Shown one piece after another: positions 45,768 through 47,110 of a stretch of 47,110 nt of DNA. The notes under the pieces are model-generated. The model was given only the letters and a program-made list of their open reading frames with translations, did no database searches and was not told the DNA's origin. Each line of letters opens with the position of its first letter. Within the stretch, counting starts at the first letter, position 1. The translations under genes were made by a program, and so were the position numbers. Source of the DNA: a virus; the IMG/VR virus record IMGVR_UViG_3300021371_000028, positions 1 through 47,110 of that record, one strand, 5' to 3'.

Positions 45768-46013
45768 TCATTCGTCGTCTTCAATATCTTCATCCTCGAT
45801 ATCTTCATCCTCGATATCTTCGTCCTCGATATATTCGTCCTCGATATCTTCGTCCTCGATATCTTCATCATTAAATACGGCTGATGCTATAGAAATTTTT
45901 TGTTGCTCTAATGCATCCGCCATTTTATTTTTCATAATATCATGAAATGTATCATTTGCCATGTTATATTCTTTATTAACTGTGGCATTAATTAGATCTT
46001 CAATATTACTCAT
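45768..46013 (-). CDS. 67: Prohead core protein gp67 (PIP precursor)
   Basis: An 81-residue protein similar in size and build to T4 gp67 (80): a helical N-terminus MSNIEDLINATVNKEYNMAN and a long acidic tail. The tail is a tandem repeat of E-D-I-E-D (last about 32 residues). It is a core component cut by gp21. ATG 46013 lies 8 bases inside the end of gp20; longer in-frame starts run far into gp20 and were rejected. Confidence 0.88.
   Translation of the reverse strand: MSNIEDLINATVNKEYNMANDTFHDIMKNKMADALEQQKISIASAVFNDEDIEDEDIEDEYIEDEDIEDEDIEDEDIEDDE
45781..45870 (-). repeat. 15-bp tandem repeat in gp67, six units
   Basis: Six consecutive copies of a TCGATATCTTCxTCC unit (plus-strand view), 45781-45795 through 45856-45870, with 1-2 changes each. 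Each unit codes five residues of the acidic tail. Copy number probably varies by slippage. Confidence 0.85.
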
Positions 46014-47110
46014 TTTCTTCTCCTTGCGATTGCTCGCCTTCACCTTTAATTTGCTTTTGCATATCTTCAATTTCTTCATCATTAAAATGCAAAACGTTTT
46101 TCATTACCCACTCTCTAGAAAAATACTCACCTACATAATTTTGTGCTTGATCTAAAGATTGTAATTTTTCTCTTAAAATTTCAGCATCTTTTAATTCAGT
46201 GAAGTGATTATCCATTGCATATTCGACAATAATTTTTGACTTCCAGTCATTCCAATCTTCTTCGGTGATAATAGCTTTTAATAGCAATTGCTTCTTAAGA
46301 ATATTAATGAATAATTGAGAAAATCTTCTACGCAATCTGTCAATAAACTTTTGAAACTTTAGCTCATCCCGCGTAATTTCGGAAGATCTGCCTAAAGAAA
46401 ATTGTGATTCCTGCTCGAGCCTATTAATTGGCACATTAAGTGCACGATACATTTTCTTTTGGAAATAGACAATATCTTCAATCTGACCTAGGTTTTCACC
46501 TCCGGGCAGTGTTGAAATTTCCGTTCCACGTCCGCCTTCTCTGCGAGGCAACCAAAAGTCTTCGAGCAATGACATATGTTTACGATCATCTCGTATTTCA
46601 CCAGTTTTTGCATCATAAACTAGCTTATTGCGATATCTAGTCATAATATCTTTCATATATTGTTCAGCTTTACCTCGAGGTAAGTTACCTACATCAATAT
46701 AGAACATGCGTCTTTCTGGTGCTCGAGCTAAACGATAGATGACTAGTGAGTCTTCCATCATTCTCAATTGATTGATTGATTTTAAAGCTTTATGTAAATA
46801 TGATATAATTTTTTTACGATCTTCATTTAACAAACCTGATGTTACATATGAAACTGCATCATCTGTGAGTTTGACACCGGTGGCCTGTTGTGCCCCAGGT
46901 TTATCTTGATATACAAAATACTCATCAGTTTTTTCAATGAGCTTCGCCCCGGTTTGTTGATCTACTTTAGTTTTAATTTCTTTTACTTTACGAATCTTAG
47001 ATGCGTCGATGGGTCTAATCTCTTGAATACCTTGTTTGAGATTAGACTCATCGACGACTAAGTGATGATATAATCTACCATCAATATACCATCGTCTAAA
47101 AATATCATGG
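46006..47110 (-). CDS. 20: Portal protein gp20, 5' end beyond window
   Basis: The last 367 residues of the portal (T4 gp20 524), the 12-fold ring at the head vertex for DNA entry and tail joining. The frame is open to the right edge: FRRWYIDGRLYHHLVVDESN, then ALKSINQLRMMEDSLVIYRL, APERRMFYIDVGNLPRGKAE, VYDAKTGEIRDDRKHMSLLE and WLPRREGGRGTEISTLPGG, all strongly like T4 gp20. The C-terminus is acidic (EGEQSQGEENE). First gene of the head module. Confidence 0.96.
   Translation of the reverse strand, partial: HDIFRRWYIDGRLYHHLVVDESNLKQGIQEIRPIDASKIRKVKEIKTKVDQQTGAKLIEKTDEYFVYQDKPGAQQATGVKLTDDAVSYVTSGLLNEDRKKIISYLHKALKSINQLRMMEDSLVIYRLARAPERRMFYIDVGNLPRGKAEQYMKDIMTRYRNKLVYDAKTGEIRDDRKHMSLLEDFWLPRREGGRGTEISTLPGGENLGQIEDIVYFQKKMYRALNVPINRLEQESQFSLGRSSEITRDELKFQKFIDRLRRRFSQLFINILKKQLLLKAIITEEDWNDWKSKIIVEYAMDNHFTELKDAEILREKLQSLDQAQNYVGEYFSREWVMKNVLHFNDEEIEDMQKQIKGEGEQSQGEENE

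Noticed and set aside
1-47110. CRISPR array, insertion sequence or integrase
   Set aside because: No spaced direct repeats, transposase or integrase motifs were seen; the only tandem repeat is in gp67.
1-47110. Cyanophage identity
   Set aside because: Many genes resemble those of T4-like cyanophages and cyanobacteria also have permuted tmRNA, but no photosynthesis or typical cyanophage host genes are present and the tag ANDDNFALAA is of proteobacterial type. Not fully excluded.

Overview
This window is a block of a T4-type myovirus genome: the replication, recombination, nucleotide-metabolism and head genes of a large lytic phage. Almost every gene lies on the minus strand, so the natural reading direction is right to left. 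Many neighbouring genes share stop and start codons (ATGA or TAATG) or overlap by a few bases. The sequence is AT-rich. The host is probably an alphaproteobacterium, perhaps marine: a circularly permuted (two-piece) tmRNA is typical of Alphaproteobacteria, some Cyanobacteria and some Betaproteobacteria, its tag ANDDNFALAA is of the proteobacterial type, many small proteins resemble those of marine T4-like phages, and no photosynthesis genes are seen. The host assignment is inference.

Layout, right to left. 47110-42441 is the head module: portal gp20 (cut by the window edge), acidic core protein gp67, gp68, protease gp21, scaffold gp22 and major capsid gp23, closed by a strong terminator. It is followed by a gp19-like tail tube protein, UvsY and UvsW. 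39357-32223 holds late sigma factor gp55, the gp47/gp46 nuclease, clamp gp45, clamp loader gp44 and gp62, and RegA. A polysaccharide pyruvyl transferase gene sits between 44 and 62. 32210-29034 holds fibre-like structural genes. 29026-26337 holds an Hsp20 chaperone, an M15 endolysin, a peroxiredoxin and small proteins. 26273-22271 holds DNA polymerase gp43, a MazG-like pyrophosphohydrolase and a probable AEP-type primase.

22237-15610 looks like a DNA-modification region. One operon has a DUF1599-like protein, dCMP hydroxymethylase (gp42, with the dCMP-selective Asp) and dCMP deaminase. The next has a homologue of T4 DNA alpha-glucosyltransferase, a UDP-glucuronate 4-epimerase-like protein, a short UDP-glucose dehydrogenase and a C5-cytosine methyltransferase homologue. 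Together they suggest hydroxymethylcytosine DNA carrying a sugar, perhaps a uronic acid rather than glucose. 15585-12032 holds UvsX, helicase gp41, a second MazG-like protein and small genes. 11953-8756 holds two early operons of very small proteins, several of them single-span membrane peptides.

8717-6780 holds a late-promoter module of TolQ/ExbB-like and ExbD-like membrane proteins facing the only convincing plus-strand gene, which also has a late promoter. 6697-6416 is the tmRNA gene. 6398-2193 holds a secreted protein, a DUF932 protein, a lipoprotein, a GT-A glycosyltransferase and small genes. 2218-2063 is a remnant of a metallophosphoesterase, and two late structural-type genes follow, the last cut by the left edge.

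Regulation: ten minus-strand early-type promoters upstream of protein genes share a -10 TATAAT and a -35 of TGTACA, TTTACA or TTTACT with 16-17 bp spacing, and an eleventh drives the tmRNA. Late promoters have the T4-like octamer TATAAATA. The gp55, gp45, gp46/47 and gp43 genes have the early type; the late type precedes structural, Hsp20 and ExbB/D-like genes.
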